From Petaurus breviceps papuanus (lineage: Eukaryota > Chordata > Mammalia > Diprotodontia > Petauridae), in NCBI GenBank assembly GCA_028583685.1, contig JAMXIF010000073.1:10908653-10972652 (forward strand): a stretch of 64,000 nucleotides of DNA, in the 5' to 3' direction. The first letter of the stretch is position 1. Each line of letters opens with the position of its first letter. Made by a program: the position numbers and the translations under genes. Under the pieces are notes generated by a model. The model was not told the origin of the DNA, searched no databases, and worked only from the letters and a program-made list of their open reading frames with translations. Shown here in pieces: positions 58,101 through 64,000 of the stretch.

Positions 58101-61100
58101 TTCTAATTAAAGGAGCCAGCCCTTGACTCACTTCTTAAAGAGGCCTACTCATTGAATTCACTCTGTGTGAGCACTTGAAAAGGCCTTAACCTAAAAGGCC
58201 AGGGTCTCCCATTGCAACCTGGGTCATCTCCAGTCATCCTGATGAATATCTGGTCACTGGCCCCAGATGGCTCTGGAGCAGAAAGTGAGGCTGGTGACCC
58301 TGCACAGCCCTCCCTCACTCAAATCAAAGTCAACTGCAAGTGATGTCATCATTTCTCTCATACCATGGTCCTCTTTGAAAACGAAGCACAAACACAACAG
58401 TCCCCATCCTCAAATCTCTTAATCATTCGAATTGCTTTCTCCTTTGGACATTTATTCCTTGCAACCCTTGACATCCTGCACCATAGTCTTTACCTTTCTG
58501 AGGGATTGCCACTTGAATTTAACCATCCTCTAGTTTATAGCTACTTTGGGGCCCATTTATCACTTTACCAAGCCATTTGAGAATGTTTCTGTCCCTTCAA
58601 GCTGGTAAACATCACTGTTCTATTCTGTTACCCACACTCTATCCCTCTCATAGACTTAGAACTGGGAAGGAGCTCTGAAGACATCTACTTCAAACCCCTC
58701 ATTTTCAAGGATGAGGAAATGGACGCTAGAGAAGTTATGTGATCTGCCCAAGATCATATAGATGGTAGGTATTAGGGCTAGGATTTGGACCCAGGTTCTC
58801 TCAATCCAGAGCTCCTTCTTTTTAAAAAAAATTTTAAATAATTAATTTTATATTAAAATGTAAAAAAATTAAATTTAAAGGAACTAATAAAAATTATTAA
58901 ACAATTACATTTTAAATAATTATTTTTAGTTTTAAACATTCATTTCCACAAGATTTTGAGTTCCAAATTTTCTCCCCATCTCCAGAGTCCTTTCCAATGA
59001 AATTCATACACTGTGTCTCTACTCCTTTGGTTTTCCAGAGAAGACGTTCCCCTGCTGTTTCATAGACCCACCCAACTTCCTACCTGTAGGGATACAAGAT
59101 TTGATGTCGTCTCCCAGGGTGTAGCCACTGGCACAGCTACATATCACGGTGCTCTTTTCTTCTTTGCAGAAGTGGTCGCACTCTCCATTATCCAAGCTGC
59201 AGAGTGTTAGTTTTGCTGCCCAAGAAAGAGAGGAGCATGATAGACTTGGTAAAGTGTCGGCATGGCCCAAAGTCAGGTTACTTCAGTGTCCTAGGGGAAC
59301 CATCAACTTTTCCAGAAGGAGGAGCAAGTCAAGCAGGTTGCCATGTTATGCCCCCAATTCTGAAAAGTCTACAATGCCAGAGATTTTAATCAGTCAGAAA
59401 CTCCTCCCTCCACCTCTCCTCCCCCATCATCATCATCATCATCATCATCATCATTGTCACTAACAGTATTCTGGTGTACTGGGTGAAAGGCTCATAGGAC
59501 TGTAAATTTAGAACTGCAGGAGCTCTGGGAGATCAGCTAGATCAACCCCTTCATCTTAGATGGGCAAACTAAGACTCAGACATATCATGTGATTCGCCCA
59601 AGGCTGCATAGGTGGTAAGTAGCAGAACCCAAACATGAACACAGGTCTTCTGGCTCCATCTCATGTCCTTTCCAGGGTCCCATTCTAATCCTACCCCAAT
59701 TTTACTTAGTGACCTCCTACAATAATTTCGTGTTTATTTTATGCCTTTTGATATTTTGTTTTGTTTTTGCTTGTGTATGTTTTGAGGCAGTCTGTCTATT
59801 CACCTAACATTGGAGGCAGTCTGTCTATTCACCAGGAAAGGAGGGGGTTGCATTACTGGGGCAATATTTGGTTATTCTTCATAAAGATATTGACCACAAA
59901 AGTTGGAGTGAATATAATATAATTATGGAACCCCCTAAATTTACTTTATAGGCATTTTACACAAGCTTGTATATATGTACATTGTTTCCCCCATAGCATG
60001 TAAGCTCCTTGAGGGGAGGGACTATTTAATTTTTGACGTGGTATAACCAGTGCCCAGAGGAGTACCAAGCACCTAGTATGTATTTAATAAATGATTGTTG
60101 ACTGATTGATAATTCTGTCATCTGAAAGTCCTTCCAAAGTTAGACTGTCTCCAAAGGACACTAAGTAATTTGTATACTTAAGATATTTTTAATACATATA
60201 AAACCATGCCCCAAATTCCTTATTTTGTTTAATTAGGGACATTCCAGATTTCCTTAAAAGTATAGTTATCTCTTTCACATCATGGTGGTTAGGGGCATGG
60301 TGCCCCTTTGATCAGGAAAATCCATGAAATTTTCTTGGCCCCCCCCCCCATACTAGAAAAGACTGAATTATTATGGTATTAAAAGATAAAATATGTTGAT
60401 ATTATACAATACTAAATATTTTCAATGCATTTCTGAGTTTCTAAATTTTTTCTGTGTTATTTGCTGGCCTTTGTGTGTCGTCTGCGGCTTCTGCAAAATT
60501 CCCCCGAAATTTTCATTTAATTTCTTATGTTGAAACTGTGTTGGGGAAAGTCTGCAGTGTGGAAGGGATAACTGTTATCTCTTTCTGTTCTTTAACAATA
60601 GAAATAAACACAAAAATACATTTTTGATGAAGAGTTTTTGGTTTACTGATTTGTTACCCTCCCTTCCAAGGTCCCATCTCCTCTCCCTTCTTTTTCCTTC
60701 TTCTCTAAGTTTTCCTCCCCTTCCCACTCCAATAGTCCATTAGTACAGAAAAAAGAGTTCAATATAATTTGCAAATTTCTAAGACATAATATTTAAGGAC
60801 TTATGTGTTAATCTCTCTTCTCCTTTATCCCTCTTCTCCATTGCTTGCCCTTCAGATAATACTAGTCTTTAAGGCACTATGATAAATAAGACTTACAAAA
60901 TTCACAGTTTTTTCCTTCATATCCTTCCATACATATGCAGGTATATTCACCAAGACCATCTTTACAGTTCCCTTGATTCTGACAAGGCTGGCTTTCACAC
61001 TGGTCACCATCTGCAAAGAAAAGCCTTGGAAACCAAAGTTTGCAAAGGTTTTCCATCATCCCTAATGGAAACTCCTTGGCTTTGCTGACAACATCACTTT

Positions 61101-62753
61101 CAGACAATCCCAATGACGTTGCTTATTGTTTCCAACAGAGCTCTATTAGCTAATTTCTAGGATCAGGCCATTACCTGTCATTTCATTATGTTCCCTCTGT
61201 GTTTTTTTCTTACATGGTATCCGACATCGATTGACGAAGTGTAGACTATCACTGGTCTACCTGACTAAAACTGGGCTCTTTTCAAAGGGAGGTTTTGGGG
61301 TGGAAACACAGCCTGAAGGCAAAGCTATTTAGAGGTGGGAAAACAATGTGACTGTGAAAGGGAGGAAAGGAAGAAAAAAAAATTTATTAAGGATCAACTA
61401 TGTGCCAGGGAAGGTGCTAGAACTTTACAAACATTATCTCATTTGATCCTTACAACAAACCTAAGAGATAGGTGCTATTATCACCCTCACTTTCCAGTTG
61501 AGGAAACTGAGGCAGATAGAGGTTAAGTGACTTGTCCAGGGTCACACAGCAAATAAGAGTCTGAGATGGGATTTGAACTCAAGTCTTCTGGATTCCAAGC
61601 CTAGTATTCTATCCACTTCCTCTCTTAGACATAAGGGAGTATAAACATCATTGTGTTTTGGTAGCGAGTTTCTAGGATTCCTTTGCAAATAACACTCTAC
61701 TTTCCAAATAGATCATGAATTGTAAGTGCTAAATGGGTCCTTTGAGATCATCCAGACCAGTGCCCAGAGAGAGGAACTGGGTTGCCTAAGACCAAAGAGT
61801 GAGTTAGTGGAAGTATTGGGTGGAATTTAATGTAGTAAGATAGAAGGGACTGAAATGGAGGTCAGAAGACTTTGGTTTCAGTGCTGTCACTAATTTGCAA
61901 TATGATCCTAAACAAGTTACTTAGAGTGTAAGTTCCTTGAGGACAGGAACTGGTTTTCCCCACTTTGTATCTACAATGCTTCTCAGACATAGTAGGGGCT
62001 TGATAAATGTTTGTTGATTGACTGATAGCAAGTATAGAGGGACAGACTTTGTGCTAGGTCACCAACACGGTAGTGCTCTAGAACATGATTTCTTCCCCTC
62101 CCTCAAGGTGTTACCCTATTTCATATATTTCTGTGTTTACACACACACAGGTGCACGTACTGCCCAGAAAACCCCAAATGGGGGCAGGAGGGGTCAGACA
62201 CTACTGAAACATCTGACTAACAACAACATATATACACATAGAAACAGCTACATGTCTCAATGGAATAGAATTCTGGGCCTGGAGTCAGGAAGACCTGAAT
62301 TCAAATCCAGCCTCAGAGACTTACTGACCCTGGGCAAGTGACTTAACCTCTGTTTGTCTTAATCCACTGCAGAAGAAAATGGCAAACCACTCCAGTATCT
62401 TTGCCAAGAAAATCCCATAGACAATATTGGCATGCTATGGTCCACAGGGTCACAGAGTCAGCAGTCACGACTGAATGACTGAACAACAAATGTACATACG
62501 CACATTATTGTTCCGTCATTTCAGCTGTGTCCAACTCTTTGTGACCCTGTCTGGAGCTTTCTTGGCGAAGACACTGGGATGCTTTGCCATTTCCCTCCAG
62601 CTCATTTTACCGATGAAGAAACTGAAGCAAACAAGGTTAAGTAACTTACCCAGGGTCACTCAGCTAGTAAGTGTCTGAGGCCAGATTTGAACTTGCAAAT
62701 TTAAATCTTCCTGGTTTCAAGCCCAGTGCGCTATCCCCTGTGCCACTTGGCTG

Positions 62754-62805
<52 letters not shown>

Positions 62806-63530
62806 TACACATGCACACACACTGCTAGATACCTGAAATAAAATTCTGAGATCCAGTCAATAGTCAACAGATTTTTCTTTTTCACTTGGAGTGCAAGAGA
62901 GATCCACAAAGGGAGATATCTCTGAGTACAAACTCAACAAGCTAGAACTTCTTTTATACAGGGAAAAAAATAAAGGAAATGCTTATTTGCTTAGCTATAA
63001 TAATAAGGTATTTTGTGAAAACAAACCATTTTATTAACAGGACCCAGGAATATATGGGAGTAAAAAATATTCTGTTTAAGAAACATAAAAAATTCATAGA
63101 TTTAAAAATATTCTTATCATTAAAAAGTTTTAGCTTTAAAGAGACACAGGTGATATATAACTCAAACAATTAAAGTAGGATATGGGTTATATATAGTAGT
63201 CAATTAAAGCAAGATAGAGACATATGGGGTCCCAAAAGTCTTGGTGCAGTCTTACGTTTCAATAGCTTAAATAGCTATTTAAAAACTGCATCAAGACTTT
63301 TGGGATGGTCTATATGATATAGGTAATTAACTATAGTTAGAAAATATCTGTTTAATAGGGTAACTGGCAGAGGTCACTAAGGTTGAGTAGTAATTGCATA
63401 AAAACAAGACAGTTGCTTTGGTTTGAAGTTAAACTATTCCTACATATGTACACATATATCTTAATGTATTTCACATGTAAGGATAAGATATAAAATGTAA
63501 CTCACCTTTGTATTTATTCCAGAATTCCAT
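42595..63530 (-). CDS. F10: Coagulation factor X gene, exons 3-8
   Basis: Gene-level entry; joined pieces are 63530-63506, 61010-60897, 59215-59084, 54853-54603, 47697-47580 and 43148-42595. Factor X is a liver-made plasma zymogen. After removal of its activation peptide it becomes factor Xa, which converts prothrombin to thrombin with factor Va on phospholipid (family knowledge). Seen here: the end of the Gla domain, two EGF domains, the RRKR inter-chain site, the LIR-IVGG activation site, and a trypsin-like domain with His (SAAHC), Asp (YDNDIAL) and Ser (GDSGGP). [17 protein letters not shown] and the [17 protein letters not shown] tail match human factor X and not F7, F9 or PROC. All exons are open and in phase. 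Exons 1-2 (signal, propeptide, most of Gla) lie beyond 64000. Confidence 0.97.
43822..44070 (-). mobile_element. tRNA-derived SINE with RTE/BovB-like tail
   Basis: Reverse copy: TTGTGTCTGACTCTTTGTGC, CATTTTACAGATGAGGAAAC and GCGCCACCTAGCTGC. The stretch 43149-43821 holds a MIR-like piece at about 43490-43740. Confidence 0.85.
44325..44486 (-). mobile_element. tRNA-derived SINE, CAATTGCCCT type
   Basis: Reverse full copy from TTTTTCTTTTTGGAGGGGGG to TGCCACCTAGCTGCCCCC, in F10 intron 7. Confidence 0.9.
44487..44740 (+). repeat. MIR-type CORE-SINE
   Basis: TTTTCATCTATAAAATGAAG, ATAGCACCTACCTCACAAAG and GGCACTTTGCAAACTTTAAA, partly merged with a TATAGAGTACCTACTATGTA repeat. Confidence 0.6.
44912..45385 (+). 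mobile_element. Solo LTR inside the 7SL pseudogene
   Basis: The element starts TGTAATGGTAATGG and ends GGTGCTACA, with AATAAA near 45269. It is closely related to the LTRs of the element at 32111-35098 but in the opposite orientation. GAAGC/GAAAC flanks may be a diverged 5-base target duplication. Relic; no internal region remains. Confidence 0.75.
45465..45550 (+). repeat. Dispersed repeat inserted in the 7SL pseudogene
   Basis: CAATATTTATTAATTGCTTA, CTGTGTGCTGGGCACTGTGC and GACAGTCCCTGTTCTCAAAG, the family seen at 2715 and 37520. Confidence 0.65.
46465..46690. repeat. (GAGA)-rich purine tract
   Basis: Imperfect GAGAGACAGAGA and GAGAGAGAGG runs. Reading frames across either strand are low-complexity artefacts. 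45760-46464 contains a MIR-like piece near 46015-46130. Confidence 0.95.
46875..46980. repeat. (ATACAT)-type simple sequence
   Basis: Imperfect ATATACATACATACATG and ATATATGCATATGG repeats in F10 intron 7. Confidence 0.7.
47255..47420 (+). mobile_element. tRNA-derived SINE, CAATTGCCCT type
   Basis: AGGGTGGCTAGGTGGCTCAG to CAATTGCCCTGCCTTCCCCC plus A-run; an L2 3' scrap follows to about 47500. Confidence 0.9.
47580..47697 (-). CDS. F10: F10 exon 7, catalytic His exon
   Basis: A 118-base exon, the size usual for this exon in the family, with acceptor TTTCTCCTTGTAG and donor GTAAGTG. It starts in phase 0 and ends in phase 1. It encodes [20 protein letters not shown], then FVLSAAHC with the catalytic His, then [11 protein letters not shown]. 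Human factor X has LTAAHC at the catalytic site as I remember it. Confidence 0.97.
47985..48240 (+). repeat. Two L2-type LINE 3' end fragments
   Basis: CTTTTGTATCCTTGATACCT with TAATAATAAGTGTTCGTTTG, then ATTCCTGGCACATAGTAGGC with AAATGTTTATTAACTTTATT. Confidence 0.6.
48617..48771 (+). mobile_element. tRNA-derived SINE, second subfamily
   Basis: GGGGTAGCCGGGTGGCTCAG, CGGGATGACCTGGGGATCAA, CACACCCAGAAATAACTGGC. Perfect 16-base target duplication AAATGCAAATATTCTG at about 48602 and 48773. Confidence 0.93.
48995..49205 (-). repeat. MIR-type CORE-SINE
   Basis: AATAGCTCATATTTGCATAG, CCATTTTCAGGATGAGGAAA and GTCATTAACCACTAG, reverse orientation. Confidence 0.7.
49465..49626 (-). mobile_element. 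tRNA-derived SINE, CAATTGCCCT type
   Basis: Reverse copy with GGGCAATTGGGGTTAAGTGA and GTGCCACCTAACCACCCC. Flanked by ATATCATGTGG on both sides. Confidence 0.92.
50335..50500 (+). repeat. L2-type LINE 3' end fragment
   Basis: TTATTCAAGGCCCAGTTTCA, ATGCTACCTTCTCTATGAAG. 49627-50334 holds a diverged antisense L1-like stretch (49740-50030) and nothing else. Confidence 0.55.
50948..51100 (+). mobile_element. tRNA-derived SINE, CAATTGCCCT type
   Basis: GGTGGCTAGGTGGTGCAGTG to CCCAATTGCCCTCCAAAAAG plus A-run. AATGATCTTGG and ATTATCTTGG flank it as a diverged duplication. Confidence 0.92.
51139..51292 (+). mobile_element. tRNA-derived SINE, second subfamily
   Basis: GGGGCATCCAGGTAGCACAG, GAGATGACCTGGGGATCGAA, CACACCCAGAAACACCTGGC. 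Flanked by AAAATTATTCA on both sides. Confidence 0.9.
51455..51800 (+). repeat. Unclassified interspersed repeat with A/T-rich end
   Basis: TCAATGAAATGCCAATCCAT, GGGGACCAATGATGAAGCAT, GAACATGACCAATGAGGGAA then GAGGTGGGAGGGGAAAAAGA. The sequence type looks familiar from marsupial genomes but I cannot name it. Confidence 0.45.
51905..52052 (-). mobile_element. LTR fragment, same family as 31824-35469
   Basis: CTGAGTTCCATGTGACTCAG, GGGCAGGGAAGATCTTCAAA, TTTCCTTAACATTATA. Similar to the right end of the outer LTR at 35280-35469. Fragmentary relic. Confidence 0.6.
52605..53600 (+). mobile_element. Probable solo LTR, about 1 kb
   Basis: Within a stretch unlike its flanks there is a TATA box (CATATAAAAGCAGG, near 52797) and about 720 bases further an AATAAA (near 53524) on the same strand, as in an LTR promoter and poly(A) region. 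Boundaries are uncertain, and no target duplication was confirmed. It lies in F10 intron 6, opposite to the gene. Family not identified; relic. 52053-52604 is AT-rich and unassigned. Confidence 0.45.
53645..53812 (-). mobile_element. tRNA-derived SINE, CAATTGCCCT type
   Basis: Reverse full copy: GGGCAATTGGGGTTAACTGG, CCTCGTGACTCCAGGGCTGT, CACCTAGCCACCCC. Confidence 0.9.
53938..54175 (+). repeat. MIR-type CORE-SINE
   Basis: AACTAGGTGGCATAGTGGAT, TGGACAAGTTACTTAACCTC, GTAAGGATCAGATGAGATAA and GCTTGGCATATAGTAGG. Nearly complete. Confidence 0.75.
54230..54405 (-). repeat. MIR/Ther-like SINE fragment
   Basis: TCACCTAGTCTAACCCTCTG, TTTTACAGATGAGGTAACTG and CCAGCATTCTTCTATTTC, reverse orientation. 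Confidence 0.55.
54603..54853 (-). CDS. F10: F10 exon 6, light-chain end, activation peptide and activation site
   Basis: A 251-base exon with a T-rich acceptor ending CTTTCAG and donor GTAATT; it starts in phase 1 and ends in phase 0. It encodes [11 protein letters not shown], whose Cys should pair with the heavy chain, then RRKR as the chain-separation site. A 54-residue activation peptide follows, from SAAEPP to GEDLIR, then [15 protein letters not shown]. Cleavage at LIR-IVGG by the tenase complexes or by tissue factor-VIIa is family knowledge. One N-glycosylation sequon is visible, NYT; human factor X has two in this peptide as I remember it. Peptide length is close to the human 52. Confidence 0.96.
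55030..55292 (-). mobile_element. tRNA-derived SINE with RTE/BovB-like tail
   Basis: Reverse copy: TTTCAGTCTTGTCCCACTCT, GGTTTTGCCATTTCTTTTTC, GTGCCACTAAGCTGCCCC. Confidence 0.87.
55590..55850 (-). repeat. MIR-type CORE-SINE
   Basis: AATAATAAGAGGTACCATCT, ATAGATAAGGAAACCAAGGC and AGGCCTCTTACCAACTTGTA, reverse orientation. Confidence 0.7.
55950..56160 (+). mobile_element. tRNA-derived SINE with shortened RTE-like tail
   Basis: GGTGGCATAGTATATAGAGT, CTAGGCAGGTCACTTAACCC, then a tail lacking the GGCAAACCACTCCAGTATCT block before AAACCCCAAATGGGGTCATG. 56161-57599 holds a reverse SINE scrap near 56620-56670 and otherwise nothing I can name. Confidence 0.8.
57600..57767 (-). mobile_element. tRNA-derived SINE, CAATTGCCCT type
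   Basis: Reverse full copy: GGCAATTGGGGTTAAGTGAC, GACTCCCCGGCCAGTGCACT, GCCACCCAGCTGCCCCC. Confidence 0.9.
57785..57925. repeat. Polypyrimidine tract
   Basis: CTTTCTCTTTTTTCTTTC and TCTTTTTCTTTCTTTTTC runs in F10 intron 5. Reading frames across it are low-complexity artefacts. Confidence 0.9.
57955..58405 (-). repeat. Unclassified interspersed repeat, copy 5
   Basis: The longest minus copy. AGGCCAGGGTCTCCCATTGC, CAGTCATCCTGATGAATATC and ACCATGGTCCTCTTTGAAAA mirror the plus copies. It extends left through TTAAAGGAGCCAGCCCTTGA to about 57955. Confidence 0.7.
58655..58815 (-). repeat. MIR/Ther-like SINE fragment
   Basis: TAGAACTGGGAAGGAGCTCT, GATGAGGAAATGGACGCTAG and CAGGTTCTCTCAATCCAG, reverse orientation. 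Confidence 0.6.
58820..58990 (-). mobile_element. L1 LINE 3' end scrap, antisense
   Basis: TTTTAAACATTCATTTCCAC, then AGATTTTGAGTTCCAAATTT with CTCCC, as at 15360 and 30900. Confidence 0.55.
59084..59215 (-). CDS. F10: F10 exon 5, EGF-like domain 2
   Basis: A 132-base exon, the family-standard size, with acceptor TTGGGCAG and donor GTAGGA; phase 1 at both ends. It encodes [20 protein letters not shown], then [16 protein letters not shown] and IKSCIPT, with six cysteines. This is the second EGF module of the light chain, which packs against the catalytic domain. Confidence 0.97.
59425..59455. repeat. (ATC)n microsatellite
   Basis: About ten CAT/ATC units in F10 intron 4. Confidence 0.95.
59505..59690 (-). 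repeat. MIR/Ther-like SINE fragment
   Basis: TAGAACTGCAGGAGCTCTGG, ATGGGCAAACTAAGACTCAG and CAGGTCTTCTGGCTCCATCT, reverse orientation. Confidence 0.6.
59785..59835. repeat. Short direct duplication, 21 bases, period 29
   Basis: The unit starting GAGGCAGTCTGTCTATTCAC occurs twice with TAACATTG between. Confidence 0.9.
59990..60115 (+). repeat. L2-type LINE 3' end fragment
   Basis: CATGTAAGCTCCTTGAGGGG, AACCAGTGCCCAGAGGAGTA, ATTTAATAAATGATTGTTGA. Confidence 0.65.
60263..60574. mobile_element. Non-autonomous Tigger-like DNA transposon, second copy
   Basis: Left end TAGTTATCTCTTTCACATCA against right end CAGTGTGGAAGGGATAACTG; interior shared with 28226-28572. No transposase. Confidence 0.65.
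60897..61010 (-). CDS. F10: F10 exon 4, EGF-like domain 1
   Basis: A 114-base exon with acceptor TTCTTTGCAG and donor GTAAGTC; phase 1 at both ends. It encodes [20 protein letters not shown], then [17 protein letters not shown], with six cysteines. [10 protein letters not shown] fits the Asp beta-hydroxylation consensus of calcium-binding EGF domains. CESQPC fits the O-glucose consensus, whereas the human factor X segment, CETSPC as I remember it, does not. Confidence 0.97.
61385..61620 (-). repeat. MIR-type CORE-SINE
   Basis: ATTATCTCATTTGATCCTTA, CACTTTCCAGTTGAGGAAAC, GAGGTTAAGTGACTTGTCCA. Reverse orientation, nearly complete. Confidence 0.75.
61925..62025 (+). repeat. L2-type LINE 3' end fragment
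   Basis: GTGTAAGTTCCTTGAGGACA, TTTGTATCTACAATGCTTCT, GATAAATGTTTGTTGATTGA. Confidence 0.65.
62250..62488 (+). mobile_element. tRNA-derived SINE with RTE/BovB-like tail
   Basis: GAATTCAAATCCAGCCTCAG, ACCACTCCAGTATCTTTGCC, and a CTATGGTCCACAGGGTCACA segment very like the BovB 3' end. Confidence 0.85.
62495..62752 (-). mobile_element. tRNA-derived SINE with RTE/BovB-like tail, tail-to-tail with its neighbour
   Basis: TTCAGCTGTGTCCAACTCTT, GATGCTTTGCCATTTCCCTC, CTGTGCCACTTGGCTG. Reverse orientation; the two tails face each other. Confidence 0.85.
62757..62822. repeat. (AC)n microsatellite
   Basis: More than 20 uninterrupted AC units followed by imperfect CACACATGCACACAC, at the head end of the reverse SINE. 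Confidence 0.97.
63226..63311. mobile_element. Mariner-like palindromic MITE
   Basis: The left arm GTCCCAAAAGTCTTGGTGCA is the near-perfect inverse of the right arm TGCATCAAGACTTTTGGGAT. About 85 bases in all with a short AT-rich centre and TA-rich flanks. Non-coding. Confidence 0.75.
63506..63530 (-). CDS. F10: F10 exon 3 (25-base exon, end of Gla domain)
   Basis: A 25-base exon with acceptor TTCTTCCTCAG and donor GTGAG. It encodes MEFWNKYK plus one base; EFWNKYK is identical to the human factor X segment as I remember it. Starts in phase 0 and ends in phase 1. 63531-64000 is intron 2, with an L2-like end near 63900-63960. Confidence 0.95.
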
Positions 63531-64000
63531 CTGAGGAAGAAAAATAATTTAAACAGTTTGATTCTAAAAGCACAGACTATCATACATTTTCATACAGTTG
63601 AGGAAAGATAATCCAGTTGGAGGAATAGGACTATATAAAAGTGGTGTTTTCTTTCCTAAAATCCCTTTTATTTTATATTCCTTTATAATTCCGAATTATA
63701 AAGGTGACCTTCCCAAATGACAGCGAGTGAATGAAAAGATGGAAAATCATTGCTACTTCTATGAGTGCAGAGACAGTGTCAAGTCATTGGCATAATATTT
63801 GGAAACATGTCTTTAATCTGTCTTGAAAATAGAAAAGTTACAAGGAAGTTGTATTTATAACTTCTCCAAGGGCAGAGACTTACCTCTCTCCTATCTTGTC
63901 CTACACCCAAGCACTGTATTGAATATAGGAGGCACTCAATGCATGTTTGATGAATGTTAAATGAACTTATATCTCAATTATATAACCTATTGATCACCCA

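Noticed and set aside
59149-59463. Plus-strand frame with a histidine run
   Set aside because: Antisense of F10 exon 5 running into the (ATC)n microsatellite.

Overview
The window is mammalian nuclear DNA from a marsupial. The evidence is the repeat set: tRNA-derived SINEs ending in a CAATTGCCCT box, SINEs with a BovB/RTE-like 3' tail, a marsupial-type L1/half-L1, and L2 and MIR copies, with no Alu or B1. The species cannot be fixed from sequence alone. Two vitamin-K-dependent coagulation genes lie on the minus strand in the order F10 then PROZ, which is the order seen on human 13q34. F10 enters from the right edge and is present from exon 3 to the stop codon (exons at 63506-63530, 60897-61010, 59084-59215, 54603-54853, 47580-47697 and 42595-43148). 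PROZ starts at 14662 and is present from exon 1 to exon 4 (14593-14662, 13131-13294, 7409-7433, 2123-2236); the rest lies left of the window. All ten exons keep their reading frame, have AG/GT borders and have family-typical intron phases. I found no other host protein-coding gene that looks intact.

Layout by region. 1-2122 is PROZ intron 4. 2237-7408 is PROZ intron 3, which holds a nested retroelement stack: an older repeat, then an unidentified insert, then a half-L1, then an RPLP1 processed pseudogene. 7434-13130 is PROZ intron 2 and 13295-14592 is intron 1. About 77 to 97 bases upstream of the PROZ ATG there are three direct AGTTCA half-sites, which form two overlapping DR1 elements of HNF4 type. 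14760-42500 is an intergenic stretch of about 28 kb made almost wholly of repeats. It includes an inverted-duplication foldback at 17.5 kb, a (TTCC)n tract, a retroviral nest at 31.8-35.5 kb inside an L1, and a 400-base assembly gap at 36230-36629. 42595-63530 is F10. Its introns hold a 7SL RNA retropseudogene split by a solo LTR and a second repeat, another probable solo LTR, two Tigger-like DNA transposon copies and a mariner-like palindrome.

F10 encodes coagulation factor X, the protease zymogen that becomes the enzyme of prothrombinase. PROZ encodes protein Z, a non-enzymatic Gla protein that serves as cofactor for the protein Z-dependent inhibitor of factor Xa. Enzyme and cofactor of its inhibitor are therefore neighbours. 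No prokaryotic feature, CRISPR array or undescribed gene system was found. The most useful observations are the 25-base PROZ exon 3 with altered residues, the PROZ promoter sites, differences in F10 processing and glycosylation sites, and several datable nested insertions.
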